Source: Methylosinus sp. Sm6 | GTDB taxonomy: Bacteria > Pseudomonadota > Alphaproteobacteria > Rhizobiales > Beijerinckiaceae | Length of the DNA: 64,000 nt | Reading direction: 5' to 3' | NCBI RefSeq assembly: GCF_019802345.1 | Contig: NZ_JAINDZ010000010.1 | Span: 78,397-142,396, forward strand | In this document: piece after piece, positions 26,209 to 34,878 of the stretch | Layout: every line of letters begins with the position of its first letter | Numbering within the stretch: position 1 is the stretch's first letter | Position numbers and translations under genes: made by a program | The notes under the pieces: model-generated | Told to the model about the DNA's origin: nothing | The model's database searches: none | The model's input: the letters and a program-made list of their open reading frames with translations, nothing else

Positions 26209-27579
26209 ATGACAGAAGACAAGCGATCGACCGGACGACGCGCTCTCGCCGTGATCCTGGCGGCGGGCGAGGGGACGCGCATGAAATCGCGCCGCCCCAA
26301 GGTGCTGCACGAGGTGGCCGGGCGCTCCATGCTCGCCCATGTGCTGGCGGCGGTCGAGGCGGCGGGCGTCGCGGCGGCGGCCGTGGTCGTCGGCGGCGGC
26401 CGCGAGGATGTGGCGGCCGAGGCGCGCCGGCGCAGCCCCGGCGCGCGGACCTTCGTGCAGGAGCGCCAGCTCGGCACCGCCCATGCCGTGCTGGCGGCGC
26501 GCGACGCCATCGCCGAGGGCTATGACGATCTGATCGTGCTCTTCGCCGACACGCCGCTCGTCTCCCCGGCGACCGTCGCCGCGTTGCGGGAGGGGCTCGC
26601 CGGCGGCGCGGGCGTCGCCGTTCTCGCCTTCGAGGCGGAAAATCCCTTCGGCTATGGGCGCGTTCTGCGCGGCGCCGATGGCGGGGTGCTGGCGATACGC
26701 GAGGAGAAGGACGCGAGCGAGGCGGAGCGTCGCGTCACGCTCTGCAACGCCGGGCTGATGGCGATCGACGGCGCCAGGGCGCTCGCCCTGCTCGAGGGAG
26801 TCGGCTCCGCCAATGCGCAAGGAGAGTTCTATCTCACCGATGTCGTCGAGCGCGCCCGGGCGGCGGGCTCGGCCACGCGGGTCGTGCTCGCGGAGGAGGA
26901 GGAGGTGCTCGGGGTCAACGACCGGGTCCAGCTCGCCCGGGCCGAGCAGATCGCGCAGCAGCGGCTGCGCCGCACCGCGATGCTCGGCGGAGCGACGCTG
27001 ATCGCGCCCGAGACGGTCTTCCTCTCCTTCGATACGGAGATCGGCCGGGACGTGACCGTCGAGCCGCATGTGGTCATCGGCCCGGGCGTCTCGATCGGCG
27101 ACGACGCGACGATCCATTCCTTCTCGCACCTCGAGGGGGCGAGCGTCGGCGTCGGCGCGCAGATCGGGCCTTATGCGCGGCTGCGGCCGGGGGCGCGGCT
27201 CGCGGCCGCAGCCAAGATCGGCAATTTCGTCGAGATCAAGGCCGCCGACATCGGCGAGGGCGCCAAGGTCAATCATCTGAGCTATGTCGGCGACGCCACG
27301 GTCGGCGCCCATTCCAATATCGGCGCCGGCGTCATCACCTGCAATTATGACGGCTTCTTCAAATATCGAACGGTAATCGGCGAGCGCGCCTTTGTCGGCT
27401 CCAATTCGGCGCTGGTCGCCCCGGTCGAGATCGGAAGCGGCGCCTATGTCGGCTCCGGATCGGTGATCACGCGCGACGTCGCCGCGGATGCGCTCGCGGT
27501 CGGCCGCGCGCGGCAGATGGAGAAGGGCGGCTGGGCCAGCGCTTTCCGCGCCGTGCAATCGGAGAAAAAGAAGGGCTGA
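26209..27579 (+). CDS. glmU: Bifunctional GlmU: glucosamine-1-phosphate acetyltransferase / N-acetylglucosamine-1-phosphate uridyltransferase
   Basis: A 456-residue enzyme making UDP-N-acetylglucosamine for peptidoglycan and lipid A. The N-terminal pyrophosphorylase half has the signature LAAGEGTRMKSRRPKVLHEVAG, QLGTAHAV and FADTPLV. The C-terminal acetyltransferase half is a left-handed beta helix of hexapeptide repeats (VTVEPHVVIGPGVSIGDD...) with the catalytic region NHLSYVGDATVG and NIGAGVITCNYDG. Length is typical. It stands alone and converges with the GT21 gene. Confidence 0.96.
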   Translation: MTEDKRSTGRRALAVILAAGEGTRMKSRRPKVLHEVAGRSMLAHVLAAVEAAGVAAAAVVVGGGREDVAAEARRRSPGARTFVQERQLGTAHAVLAARDAIAEGYDDLIVLFADTPLVSPATVAALREGLAGGAGVAVLAFEAENPFGYGRVLRGADGGVLAIREEKDASEAERRVTLCNAGLMAIDGARALALLEGVGSANAQGEFYLTDVVERARAAGSATRVVLAEEEEVLGVNDRVQLARAEQIAQQRLRRTAMLGGATLIAPETVFLSFDTEIGRDVTVEPHVVIGPGVSIGDDATIHSFSHLEGASVGVGAQIGPYARLRPGARLAAAAKIGNFVEIKAADIGEGAKVNHLSYVGDATVGAHSNIGAGVITCNYDGFFKYRTVIGERAFVGSNSALVAPVEIGSGAYVGSGSVITRDVAADALAVGRARQMEKGGWASAFRAVQSEKKKG

Positions 27580-27593
27580 GGGGAGCGCCGGAC

Positions 27594-27623
27594 GCCCGCC
27601 CTCCCCGCGCAGGGAGGGCGGGC
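27594..27623. terminator. Hairpin between convergent genes, likely bidirectional terminator
   Basis: A perfect 12-bp stem (GCCCGCCCTCCC at 27594-27605 with 27612-27623) and a 6-base loop, 14 bases after the glmU stop and 9 bases before the stop of the converging GT21 gene. No T-run, but the setting fits a shared terminator. Confidence 0.65.
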
Positions 27624-27632
27624 GCGCCCTGT

Positions 27633-28772
27633 TCAGCCCGTGGTCTGCTCTTCCTGCTCGCGCACGGTCATCGCATTGCCGTGCCAGACGAAATCGTCGA
27701 AGAGGCAAGCGTCGACGAACATCACCGGCAGCAGAATGTCGCGCGTCAGATTTGCGAAGGGGCTGCGCCAGGAGCGCCGCCAGCCGGCGACGCGGGCCAG
27801 CGCGAGCTCCGCGCCATAGAGCGTCGCCAGAATGGCGGCGGCGACCAGCGGCACGCTCACATCGAGCAGATGGGCGGCATAGGCACCGGTCAGCACCGGC
27901 GCGAAGCTGCCGTTCATGAACTCGGGCGCGAAATAGGCGGGGAAGGTCACGCGCCGCAGCCGCGCCCAGCGCACATGGCGCGAATAGACCTCATGCGCGG
28001 TGCGATGGCCGAGCGGCTGCTCGAACGGCATGTCGACGAGCCGCACCTTCATCTTCTGCGCGCGGATGATCTTGGTCGAGGCGGCGTCCTCGGCGATCTC
28101 GGCGCCGAGCGCTCTGATGCCGCCGGCGCGCTCCAGCACCTCGCGCCGCCACATCATGTTCTTGCCCTGGGCGAAGCCGATGCCGACCGCCTCGGCGCCA
28201 TACTGCCAGCGCGCCTGGAAGGTGTTGAGGAAGGCGCATTCGACCTCGGCCCAGAACCCCTCGGGCCGCGAGCCGATCGGCATGGAGATGACGAGCGCCG
28301 TGTCGTCCCGGAAGGCGGCGAGCATGGTCTGAATATAGTCCGGCGGCAGCAGCGCATTGGAGTCGGCGAGCACGACCCAGGCGTGGCGCGCGGCGTCCCA
28401 GCCCTTCACGCAATTGTTCAGCTTGGGGTTGGCGCTTACATAATCATCGCCGACCAGGAGGCGCGCCGGAATATGCGGATGCGCCGCGATGAGCCGCTCG
28501 ACGAGGCCGATCACCGGGTCATTGGCGCATTGGACGCAGAACAAAATTTCGTAGGACGGATAATCGAGCGTGAAGCTCGAGCCGAGCGTCTCCTCGCTGA
28601 ACGTCTCGAGCCCGCGCAACGGCCGCACGATGCTGACCGGCGGCGGCGCCGCAGGAACCGGCAGGGTGCGCGGGCGGGCGCGGCATCGGAAGGCGGCGAT
28701 GGCGATGGCGGCGAGGTTGAGCGTTACCATGGCCGCGCAGAGCGCGGCGCACGCATAGGCGGCGATCATCAT
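27633..28772 (-). CDS. GT21-family ceramide-glucosyltransferase-like glycolipid synthase
   Basis: A 379-residue membrane glycosyltransferase. An N-terminal helix (about 3-28) is followed by [12 protein letters not shown], the D1/D2 region [21 protein letters not shown], the D3 region [10 protein letters not shown], and [11 protein letters not shown], which is the (H/R)xxRW signature of ceramide glucosyltransferases. Two or three C-terminal helices follow. GT21 enzymes in alphaproteobacteria make glycosyl-ceramide or glycosyl-diacylglycerol lipids, sometimes under phosphate limitation. HpnI of hopanoid synthesis is related and is the main alternative, but no hpn genes are near. Confidence 0.82.
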   Translation of the reverse strand: MMIAAYACAALCAAMVTLNLAAIAIAAFRCRARPRTLPVPAAPPPVSIVRPLRGLETFSEETLGSSFTLDYPSYEILFCVQCANDPVIGLVERLIAAHPHIPARLLVGDDYVSANPKLNNCVKGWDAARHAWVVLADSNALLPPDYIQTMLAAFRDDTALVISMPIGSRPEGFWAEVECAFLNTFQARWQYGAEAVGIGFAQGKNMMWRREVLERAGGIRALGAEIAEDAASTKIIRAQKMKVRLVDMPFEQPLGHRTAHEVYSRHVRWARLRRVTFPAYFAPEFMNGSFAPVLTGAYAAHLLDVSVPLVAAAILATLYGAELALARVAGWRRSWRSPFANLTRDILLPVMFVDACLFDDFVWHGNAMTVREQEEQTTG

Positions 28773-28969
28773 GCGTTATCTCTGCCTGTCACTTGCGGGA
28801 GTCGAGAGAGAGCGGGGTCGGGGCGGCCTCGGGACGGCGCCGGCGGCGCAGGCCGGGAGCGGGCCATTGCGATATTCCACCTGACAATTCCTTCGGGTCT
28901 TGGCAAAAGGGCGGCGGCGCGAGAATCTTGTCGCGTCGCGCGACGCCTCCCGTTTCCTCCTGCCGAACT

Positions 28970-30322
28970 ATGGCCATGACCTCTCCGATCGTTCGCTTTG
29001 CGCCGTCGCCGACGGGCCGCCTTCACATCGGCAATGCGCGGCCGGCGCTGCTCAATTACCTGTACGCGCGCGCCCACAATGGTAGATTCGTGCTGCGTTT
29101 CGATGACACCGACGTCGCGCGCTCCTCGGAGGAGTTCGCGCAAGCGATCGAGGTCGACCTCGCCTGGCTCGGAGTCGCGCCGGATATGACGCTGCGCCAG
29201 TCGCAGCGCGTCGCGCTCTATGAGTCGGCGGCGGCGGCGCTGCGCGAGGCCGGGCGGCTCTATCCCTGCTACGAGACGGCGGAGGAATTGGAGAAGCGCC
29301 GCAAGCTGCAGCAGGCGCGCGGCCAGCCGCCGATCTACGACCGCGCCGCGCTGCGCCTCTCGGCGGAGGAGCGCGCCCGGCTGGAGCGCGAAGGACGGCG
29401 CCCGCACTGGCGTTTTCGTTTGGAGCCCGGCGTGGTCGAATGGCGCGATCTCGTGCGCGGGGATTGCGCGATCGACTGCGCCTCGCTGTCCGACCCCGTG
29501 CTGCTGCGCGAGGACGGCAGCTTTCTCTACACGCTGCCCTCGGTGGTCGACGACATCGATCTTTGCATCACCCATGTGATCCGCGGCGAGGACCATGTCA
29601 CGAATACGGCGGTGCAGATCCGCCTGTTCCAGGCGCTCGCCCCGGGGCGTCATCCGCCCGTCTTCGCGCATCACAATCTGCTGGTCGGCTCCGGCGGCGA
29701 GGCGCTCTCCAAGCGCAGCGGCGCCCTGTCGATCGGCGCCTTGCGCGAGGAAGGATATGAGGCGCTGGCCGTGGCCGCGCTCGCGGTTTTGACCGGCTCC
29801 TCGGATAGCGTGCATCCGATCCGCTCGCTCGACGAGCTCGCGAAGGAATTCGACCTCGCCCATCTCTCGCGCAACGCCGCGCGCTTCGATCCCGCCGACC
29901 TTCGCCCGCTCACGCACCGCACGCTGGCGCGGCTCGACTATGAGGATATGCGCGAGCGCCTGGAGGCGCATGAGATCGTCGGATTCAAGGCCGAGCCGTT
30001 CTGGCGCGCGGCGCGGGGCAATCTCTCGGCCTTTTCCGATGTGCTGGACTGGTGGCGGGTGGTCGAGGGCGAGATCGCCCCTCGCCGGGAGGATGAGGAG
30101 CTTCTCGCCGCAGCGCTCGCCTCGCTGCCGCGGGAGCCCTGGGACGAGACGACTTGGAGCGCATGGACCGCCGGGCTGAAGGCGAAGACCGGCCGCAAGG
30201 GCAAGGCGCTGTTCCACCCGCTGCGGCTGGCGCTGACCGGGGCCGAGAACGGGCCGGAATTATCGCTGCTGCTGCCGCTGATCGGCCATGCGCGGGCGGC
30301 GGCGCGGCTCGCGGGCGGCTGA
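28970..30322 (+). CDS. gltX: Glutamyl-tRNA synthetase
   Basis: A 450-residue class I aminoacyl-tRNA synthetase that charges tRNA(Glu), or possibly tRNA(Gln). The ATP-binding HIGH motif appears as GRLHIGN near residue 16, and the KMSKS loop as ALSKRSG. FAPSPTG at the start and RFDDTD are family hallmarks. The C-terminal anticodon-binding part ends with the [14 protein letters not shown] motif. ATG codons at 28970 and 28976 are equally possible and neither has a clear ribosome site. Alphaproteobacteria often carry two gltX genes; which copy this is cannot be told. Confidence 0.93.
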   Translation: MAMTSPIVRFAPSPTGRLHIGNARPALLNYLYARAHNGRFVLRFDDTDVARSSEEFAQAIEVDLAWLGVAPDMTLRQSQRVALYESAAAALREAGRLYPCYETAEELEKRRKLQQARGQPPIYDRAALRLSAEERARLEREGRRPHWRFRLEPGVVEWRDLVRGDCAIDCASLSDPVLLREDGSFLYTLPSVVDDIDLCITHVIRGEDHVTNTAVQIRLFQALAPGRHPPVFAHHNLLVGSGGEALSKRSGALSIGALREEGYEALAVAALAVLTGSSDSVHPIRSLDELAKEFDLAHLSRNAARFDPADLRPLTHRTLARLDYEDMRERLEAHEIVGFKAEPFWRAARGNLSAFSDVLDWWRVVEGEIAPRREDEELLAAALASLPREPWDETTWSAWTAGLKAKTGRKGKALFHPLRLALTGAENGPELSLLLPLIGHARAAARLAGG

Positions 30323-30342
30323 CGGCCTTTCAACGGCAGTCG

Positions 30343-31536
30343 CTAAAACAGGCTGAGCTGCTCCGCTCCACAGCGGGGCGGACGAAACAGGTCGGAGCGC
30401 AGCCGCGTATGGGCGAAGCCGAGCCGGGCCGCAGCGACCTGGAATCTCCGCCCGATCATCCAGGCGTACGGCCCCTCCCCCGTCATGCGCTTGTCGAATG
30501 CGGGGTCGTAGAGCTTGCCGTCGCGCGCCGAGCGCACGAGCGAGAGGACATGCCGGGCCTTGGCCGGAAAATGCGTGACCAGCCATTCGCTGAACACCTC
30601 CCGAAGCTCGAGCGGCAGCCGCAGCATCACATAGCCCGCTTCCCGCGCGCCGGCCGCATGGGCGCGGGTCAGTATGGTCTCGATCTCGGCGTCGTTGATC
30701 GCCGGAATGATCGGCGCGACCAGCACGGCCACCGGGATTCCGGCCGAGGCCAGCTGCTCGATCGTGGCGAGACGCCGCTCGGGCGAGGCGGCGCGCGGCT
30801 CCATCGCCCGCGCGAGACCCGGATCGAGCGTCGTCACCGAGATCGCCACTTTGACGAGTCCTTTGCGGGCCATGGGCGCCAAGAGATCGATGTCGCGCGC
30901 GACCAGAGAGGATTTCGTCACGATGCCGATCGGATGATCGGCGCGGCTCGCCACCTCCAGCAGGCCGCGGGTGATCCGGTAGCGCTTCTCGACCGGCTGA
31001 TAGGGATCCGTATTGGCGCCGATCGCTATGGTCTTCGGCGAATAGCCCGGCGCGGAGAGCTCCCGCTCCAAGAGCTGCGCCGCCCCCTCCTTGACGAAGA
31101 TCTCGGTCTCGAAATCGAGGCCGGCCGAAAGGCCCATGTAAGCGTGGCTCGGCCGCGCATAACAATAGACGCAGCCGTGCTCGCAGCCGCGGTACGGGTT
31201 CACCGAGCGGTCGAAGGAGATGTCGGGAGAATCATTGCGGGTGACGATGGTCCGCGCCCGCTCGGCGTGAATATTGGTGCGCAGCGGCTCGGCCTCCTCG
31301 AGCGTGCCCCAGCCGTCCTCGGCAGGCACGCGCCGCTCGCGCTCGTAGCGCCCGCTCTCGTTCGACAGGGCGCCGCGTCCGCGCCGCCGCGCCGGATCGA
31401 CGATCGGGCGCTCCTCGGCGGAAAAATCGACGGCCGCGCCGATCGCCTCGCGGCTGAGCCGCGCCGCGCCCCGCCAATCGGCCTGTTCCGCTCGTTCGAC
31501 CAGCCGTTTCGCAGCGCTCGCCATGATGCTCGCCAT
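30343..31536 (-). CDS. PA0069/Rv2578c-type radical SAM protein
   Basis: A 397-residue radical S-adenosylmethionine protein. The iron-sulfur cluster motif C-x3-C-x2-C is seen as GCEHGCVYCYARPSH. It is followed by TDPYQPVEKRYRITR, a block shared with spore-photoproduct-lyase-like radical SAM proteins. N-terminal residues up to about 100 include GRGALSNESGRYE. The reaction is unknown. The start at 31536 has GGGAGG 5-6 bases upstream; GTG at 31542 is the alternative. Tandem LexA boxes lie about 145-175 bases upstream, hinting at induction by DNA damage. Confidence 0.83.
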   Translation of the reverse strand: MASIMASAAKRLVERAEQADWRGAARLSREAIGAAVDFSAEERPIVDPARRRGRGALSNESGRYERERRVPAEDGWGTLEEAEPLRTNIHAERARTIVTRNDSPDISFDRSVNPYRGCEHGCVYCYARPSHAYMGLSAGLDFETEIFVKEGAAQLLERELSAPGYSPKTIAIGANTDPYQPVEKRYRITRGLLEVASRADHPIGIVTKSSLVARDIDLLAPMARKGLVKVAISVTTLDPGLARAMEPRAASPERRLATIEQLASAGIPVAVLVAPIIPAINDAEIETILTRAHAAGAREAGYVMLRLPLELREVFSEWLVTHFPAKARHVLSLVRSARDGKLYDPAFDKRMTGEGPYAWMIGRRFQVAAARLGFAHTRLRSDLFRPPRCGAEQLSLF

Positions 31537-31678
31537 GCTCACCTCCCGCGCCGTCCGCGTCGAGGGCCCGCGATCGACGATGCGCCGCGAAGCGACGCTC
31601 GGCGCGCGACGACCACGGGCCCGACGCGACTACGCTCCACTACTGACGACTTTTAGGGGACTTGTTTACTCTGAGACG

Positions 31679-31712
31679 GAACATTTACCGAACAAGGGAA
31701 CGTATACGGAAC
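31679..31712. promoter_or_regulatory. Two tandem LexA (SOS) boxes
   Basis: Two perfect GAAC-N7-GAAC sites, at 31679-31693 (GAACATTTACCGAAC) and 31698-31712 (GAACGTATACGGAAC). On the minus strand they read GTTC-N7-GTTC, the alphaproteobacterial LexA consensus. On the minus strand TTGTTC could serve as a -35 box with GTAAAC-like sequence 17 bases further as -10, directing transcription to the radical SAM gene. Confidence 0.7.
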
Positions 31713-31842
31713 ACGCTGGCCGCGGTCAAGCGCCGTCGGCGCAATTTTTTCACGCCGCGGGCGACCGCGTCATTGTCCAGTCACGAGAGCTCGCTATTTC
31801 TGGGAACAGAGCAACCGACGGCGTCACAGCCGCGGCGGCTCG

Positions 31843-31880
31843 AACGCCGGGCCGGAGGTACGTCCGGCGTTTTCTTTTTC
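31843..31880 (+). terminator. Rho-independent terminator on the plus strand with no gene in front of it
   Basis: AACGCCGG (31843-31850) pairs with CCGGCGTT (31864-31871), and TTTCTTTTT follows. An alternative inner stem GCCGGA/TCCGGC is also possible. No plus-strand gene precedes it within the 556-base gap 31537-32092, so it may end a short untranslated RNA starting near the LexA boxes. The rest of the gap is repeat A copy 2. Confidence 0.6.
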
Positions 31881-31916
31881 AGGCGGCGTGTGCATTTTCT
31901 GGACCCGCTCGCCCCA

Positions 31917-32090
31917 GGGCAATCGGGTAGAGGACGAGCCCCCATCATCCTCGTCCTGAGGAGCCCGCGAAGCGGGCGTCTCGAAGGACGGCGACGGCTG
32001 AAACCTTTGCTTGCGCCCCGCGGCCGTCCTTCGAGACGGCGGCTCCTCAGCAGACGAGGGTTGGGGCTTTTATCCTTCACCCGATTGCCC
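31917..32090. repeat. Dispersed long palindromic repeat family A, copy 2
   Basis: About 174 bases bounded by a perfect 12-bp terminal inverted repeat, GGGCAATCGGGT at 31917-31928 and ACCCGATTGCCC at 32079-32090. Internal inverted blocks include GGAGCCCGCGAAGCGGGCGT and CCGTCCTTCGAGAC. It ends 2 bases before the stop codon of the methyltransferase gene. Confidence 0.75.
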
Positions 32091-32092
32091 GC

Positions 32093-32830
32093 TCAGGGCT
32101 TGACCGCGGTCGCCAGAGTGTCGACGCCTTCGCGATATTCGACGCGGACGTCGGCAAAGCCCAGCGCCGAGAGGCGCTCGAGCGCGGGCGTCAGATACAT
32201 GATGTGCTCGGGCGATTCGTCGCTGAAGAGATGCGCGATCCAATCCTCGAGCAAATCATAGCGGCCGATCGCCCCGAACTTCTGGAACCAGAGGCGCGCT
32301 TCCGCTTGCGTCGCGGAAAGATGCGCGGCGCGGTCGTCCATCGCATAGCGGTCGCCATTGACGAAGAGGCCGCCGGGCTTCAGCGCGCGGAACGCCGCGG
32401 CCAGAGTCTCCTGGCGATAGTCATCCAGAAAATTGTGAATCGCGTAATTGGACGTGATGACGTCGAGGCTCGCCTCCGGCAGAGCGCGCAGGCAGGACAG
32501 CGCGTCGGCCTCGACGAAGCGCACGCGGCCCGCCTCGACATAGCCGGAAAGATGCGCGCGCGCCTGATCGAGCATTTTGGCCGCGCTGTCCACGGCGGTG
32601 AGACGAAGATCGTCGCGGAAGGCGAGCAGCGGCAGCGTGCTCACGCCCGAGCCGCAGCCGATCTCGACAGCCTCGAGCGCCTCGCCCTCGCGCCAGCCGG
32701 CGACGCGCTCGGCGACGCGGCGGGCGAGCAAAGCGGCGTTGGGACAGATCAGCTCCAACATCCGATATTCGGCGCCGATCGGTCCGGTGAAGAGATTTTC
32801 GTCGACGGGTCGGGACAGGGGGCGGGACAT
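32093..32830 (-). CDS. SAM-dependent class I methyltransferase
   Basis: A 245-residue methyltransferase. The SAM-binding motif I is VEIGCGSGVSTLPLL, motif II holds LTAVDSA, and EADALSCLRALP and LKPGGLFVNGDRYAMDD follow. Substrate unknown. It begins 8 bases after the ccdA stop, so the pair is probably an operon, though no functional link is evident. The frame stays open upstream through ccdA, but ATG 32830 is the first start that gives a family-like length. Confidence 0.85.
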   Translation of the reverse strand: MSRPLSRPVDENLFTGPIGAEYRMLELICPNAALLARRVAERVAGWREGEALEAVEIGCGSGVSTLPLLAFRDDLRLTAVDSAAKMLDQARAHLSGYVEAGRVRFVEADALSCLRALPEASLDVITSNYAIHNFLDDYRQETLAAAFRALKPGGLFVNGDRYAMDDRAAHLSATQAEARLWFQKFGAIGRYDLLEDWIAHLFSDESPEHIMYLTPALERLSALGFADVRVEYREGVDTLATAVKP

Positions 32831-32838
32831 GGGCGAGC

Positions 32839-33570
32839 TCAGCCGAATTGCGCGAGGCCGGGGAAGGTCTGCAGCAGCCAGAACGACATATTCTGCATCG
32901 CTCCTGTCAGGAAGGCGAGGCCGGTCGCGACCAGCAGGACGCCGACGACTTTTTCGACCTTGCCGAAATGTCGCTTGAAGCGCTGCATGAAGCCCATGAA
33001 CGGCCCCATCGCCGCCGCCGCGGCGAGGAACGGCAGGCCGAGTCCGGCCGAATAGACGGCGAGCAGAGCCGCCCCTTTCGCCACAGTCTCCTGCGAGCCG
33101 GCGACCGCGAGAATGGCGGCGAGAATGGGCCCGATGCAGGGCGTCCAGCCGAAAGCGAAGGCGAGACCCATCACATAGGCGCCGAGCCGGCCGACCGGAC
33201 GGCCGACCTCGAGGCGCTTCTCGCGATAGAGCAGGCCGATCTTGAACAGGCCGAGGAAATGCAGCCCCATCACGATGATGGCGACGCCGGCCGCGATCGA
33301 CAATATTTCGAGATTGGCGCGCAGGACCTTGCCGAACACGCTCGCCGTCGCGCCGAGCGCCACGAACACGGTGGAAAAGCCGGCGACGAACAAAAGCGCG
33401 GCGATCAGCACGTCGCGCCGCGCGCGCGGCTTGCCCCCGGCCGTCAGCTCCTCGAGGGTCGCTCCGGCGATGAAGGTGAGATAGGGCGGCACCAGCGGCA
33501 GCACGCAGGGGGAGAGGAATGAGAGAACGCCCGCCGCGGCGGCGGCGGGAAAGGTGACGTCGGCCGCCAT
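32839..33570 (-). CDS. ccdA: CcdA-type thiol-disulfide transmembrane protein
   Basis: A 243-residue inner-membrane protein with six membrane helices. The reactive cysteines lie in LSFLSPCVLPLVPPY (helix 1) and FGWTPCIGPILAA (helix 4), the paired proline-flanked cysteines of the CcdA/DsbD family. It carries reducing power from cytoplasmic thioredoxin to periplasmic partners, used in cytochrome c maturation or disulfide repair. No cytochrome c or thioredoxin-like partner gene is adjacent. First gene of a two-gene unit with the methyltransferase. Confidence 0.92.
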   Translation of the reverse strand: MAADVTFPAAAAAGVLSFLSPCVLPLVPPYLTFIAGATLEELTAGGKPRARRDVLIAALLFVAGFSTVFVALGATASVFGKVLRANLEILSIAAGVAIIVMGLHFLGLFKIGLLYREKRLEVGRPVGRLGAYVMGLAFAFGWTPCIGPILAAILAVAGSQETVAKGAALLAVYSAGLGLPFLAAAAAMGPFMGFMQRFKRHFGKVEKVVGVLLVATGLAFLTGAMQNMSFWLLQTFPGLAQFG

Positions 33571-33706
33571 GGGAACTCCTCGCTTCGCGCCGACCTTGTG
33601 CCATAGGCGGAGCGCCGACGCAAAGCGCGTGATCGAGGCGAGCCGACCTCGGCGCGCGCCGACCTCTATCGTCGCCGGCGCCGCTTCCGTCCAGCCAAAG
33701 CGACTG

Positions 33707-34624
33707 CTATTCGATCGTCATTCCGATGCGCTCCCAGCGCACGCCCGAAGGCCCTGTCGAGAACCAAATCTGCCGCGCCTTGCCGACGAGATCGGCGAGC
33801 GGCACGAAGCCGAAGCTGCGCGAGTCCCTGGTCTCGTCGCGGTTGTCCCCGAGCACGAACACCGCCGCCGGCGGGACCACCCATTCGGCGTCGGGGACGA
33901 TATTTGCCTTGCCCCATTCCACGCGCCACTCGCGCGCGTCCGACTGCTCGCGGACCACGATCCGATCACCCTCGATCGCTTCGGCGCCCGAGATGCGCGC
34001 GCCATTGACGAACAGCGCGCGGCCCCGCAGCGCGATATGGTCTCCCGGCAGTCCGATCACGCGCTTGATGTAGTAGAGCGTGCGATCGTCCGGGTAGACG
34101 AAGACGCCGGCGTCGCCGCGCGACACGCGCCCTTTGCACAGCGGACAATTGTAGCGCATGTCGACGAAGAAATAATCGCCGCGCAGCAGGGTGGGCGCCA
34201 TGCCGTCGGCCGGAGTGGTGAAGGACCGCACCAGATGCGCGTTCACGCCGCTGACGAGACCAAAATAAAGCGCGGCGTTGCCGAGGAGAAGCAGCAGGGC
34301 GTAGAGTCCGCCGACCTGCCACTCGCGACGCGGCGCAGGCTCCGCGCGCGCCTCTCGCCAGGCGTCGACGATCGAGGCCGCCCAGATGCCGAGGGTGAGG
34401 AGCGCCACCGCCGCGAGCAACGGCGCCATCAGCCGACTCGGCGCATAGAGAGTGGCGAGGACGCCGGCGGGCGCGCCCGCAAGCGCAAAAGCGAGGAAGG
34501 TCCACAGCGCCTTGTCGAGCGCGCCATTGTGGAGCTGACCGAGCCCGGGCAGCGCAAGCGACAGCAGCGCGGCGACGACCGAGCGCCGTGGCGTGGCGTT
34601 TAAGAGCGAATTGAGGCCTGTCAT
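33707..34624 (-). CDS. Signal peptidase I (S26) homologue lacking the nucleophilic serine
   Basis: A 305-residue membrane protein. Residues about 12-125 form several membrane helices, including a TM2-like LSLALPGLGQLHNG turn. The C-terminal S26 peptidase domain has PTLLRGDYFFVD, the general-base lysine in YYIKRVIGLPGD (K187), and LGDNRDETRDSRSFG. At the nucleophile position, where the family has S-M-x-P-T-L, this protein has G141-M-A-P-T-L; the codon at 34202-34204 is GGC. It is therefore probably inactive as a protease. It ends an operon with an ECF sigma factor and a short membrane protein. The usual lepB neighbours (rnc, acpS) are absent. Confidence 0.8.
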   Translation of the reverse strand: MTGLNSLLNATPRRSVVAALLSLALPGLGQLHNGALDKALWTFLAFALAGAPAGVLATLYAPSRLMAPLLAAVALLTLGIWAASIVDAWREARAEPAPRREWQVGGLYALLLLLGNAALYFGLVSGVNAHLVRSFTTPADGMAPTLLRGDYFFVDMRYNCPLCKGRVSRGDAGVFVYPDDRTLYYIKRVIGLPGDHIALRGRALFVNGARISGAEAIEGDRIVVREQSDAREWRVEWGKANIVPDAEWVVPPAAVFVLGDNRDETRDSRSFGFVPLADLVGKARQIWFSTGPSGVRWERIGMTIE

Positions 34625-34656
34625 GTGAATGCTCCATTGCGGGAGGATGGATCGCG

Positions 34657-34878
34657 TCACTGCGCGACCGCGGCGATAAAGGCGAAGACCGCGAATTCGC
34701 CGGCGAACAGCGCGCCGCACAGAGCGCTCGCGGCGAGAGCGACGAAGCGCCAGAGGGTGAGCGGTCGCGGGGCGGGCGCCTGCCGGCTCTCCCGCGCCAG
34801 AGCCGCGACTCGCCGAGCGAAATCCGGCGGAGGCCGATGCCCCGCGGCGGCGAAGAATGGGTCGAGGTCGTCAGCCAT
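34657..34878 (-). CDS. Short membrane protein in ECF sigma operon, candidate anti-sigma-like factor
   Basis: A 73-residue protein: a soluble N-terminal part of about 42 residues (DLDPFFAAAGHRPPPDFARRVAALA) followed by hydrophobic segments to the C-terminus. I recognise no domain. It overlaps the end of the sigma-factor gene by 8 bases and is followed 32 bases later by the signal-peptidase homologue. In such operons the gene next to the sigma factor usually encodes its anti-sigma factor, and a short cytoplasmic tail on a membrane anchor would suit that. This is inference from context. A second ATG at 34881 is possible. Confidence 0.6.
   Translation of the reverse strand: MADDLDPFFAAAGHRPPPDFARRVAALARESRQAPAPRPLTLWRFVALAASALCGALFAGEFAVFAFIAAVAQ

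Noticed and set aside
31662..32261. A plus-strand protein gene behind the LexA boxes
   Set aside because: The frame is Arg-rich, runs through repeat A and into the antisense of the methyltransferase, and has no ribosome site; the terminator at 31843-31880 would lie inside it.
32093..33604. Possible fusion of a long N-terminal region to the methyltransferase
   Set aside because: The upstream part is an out-of-frame reading of ccdA. ATG 32830 gives a normal 245-residue methyltransferase and ccdA has clear motifs in its own frame.
34616..34656. A housekeeping lepB assignment for the S26 gene
   Set aside because: The nucleophile serine is missing, the N-terminus has extra membrane segments, and the lepB neighbours rnc, era and acpS are absent.
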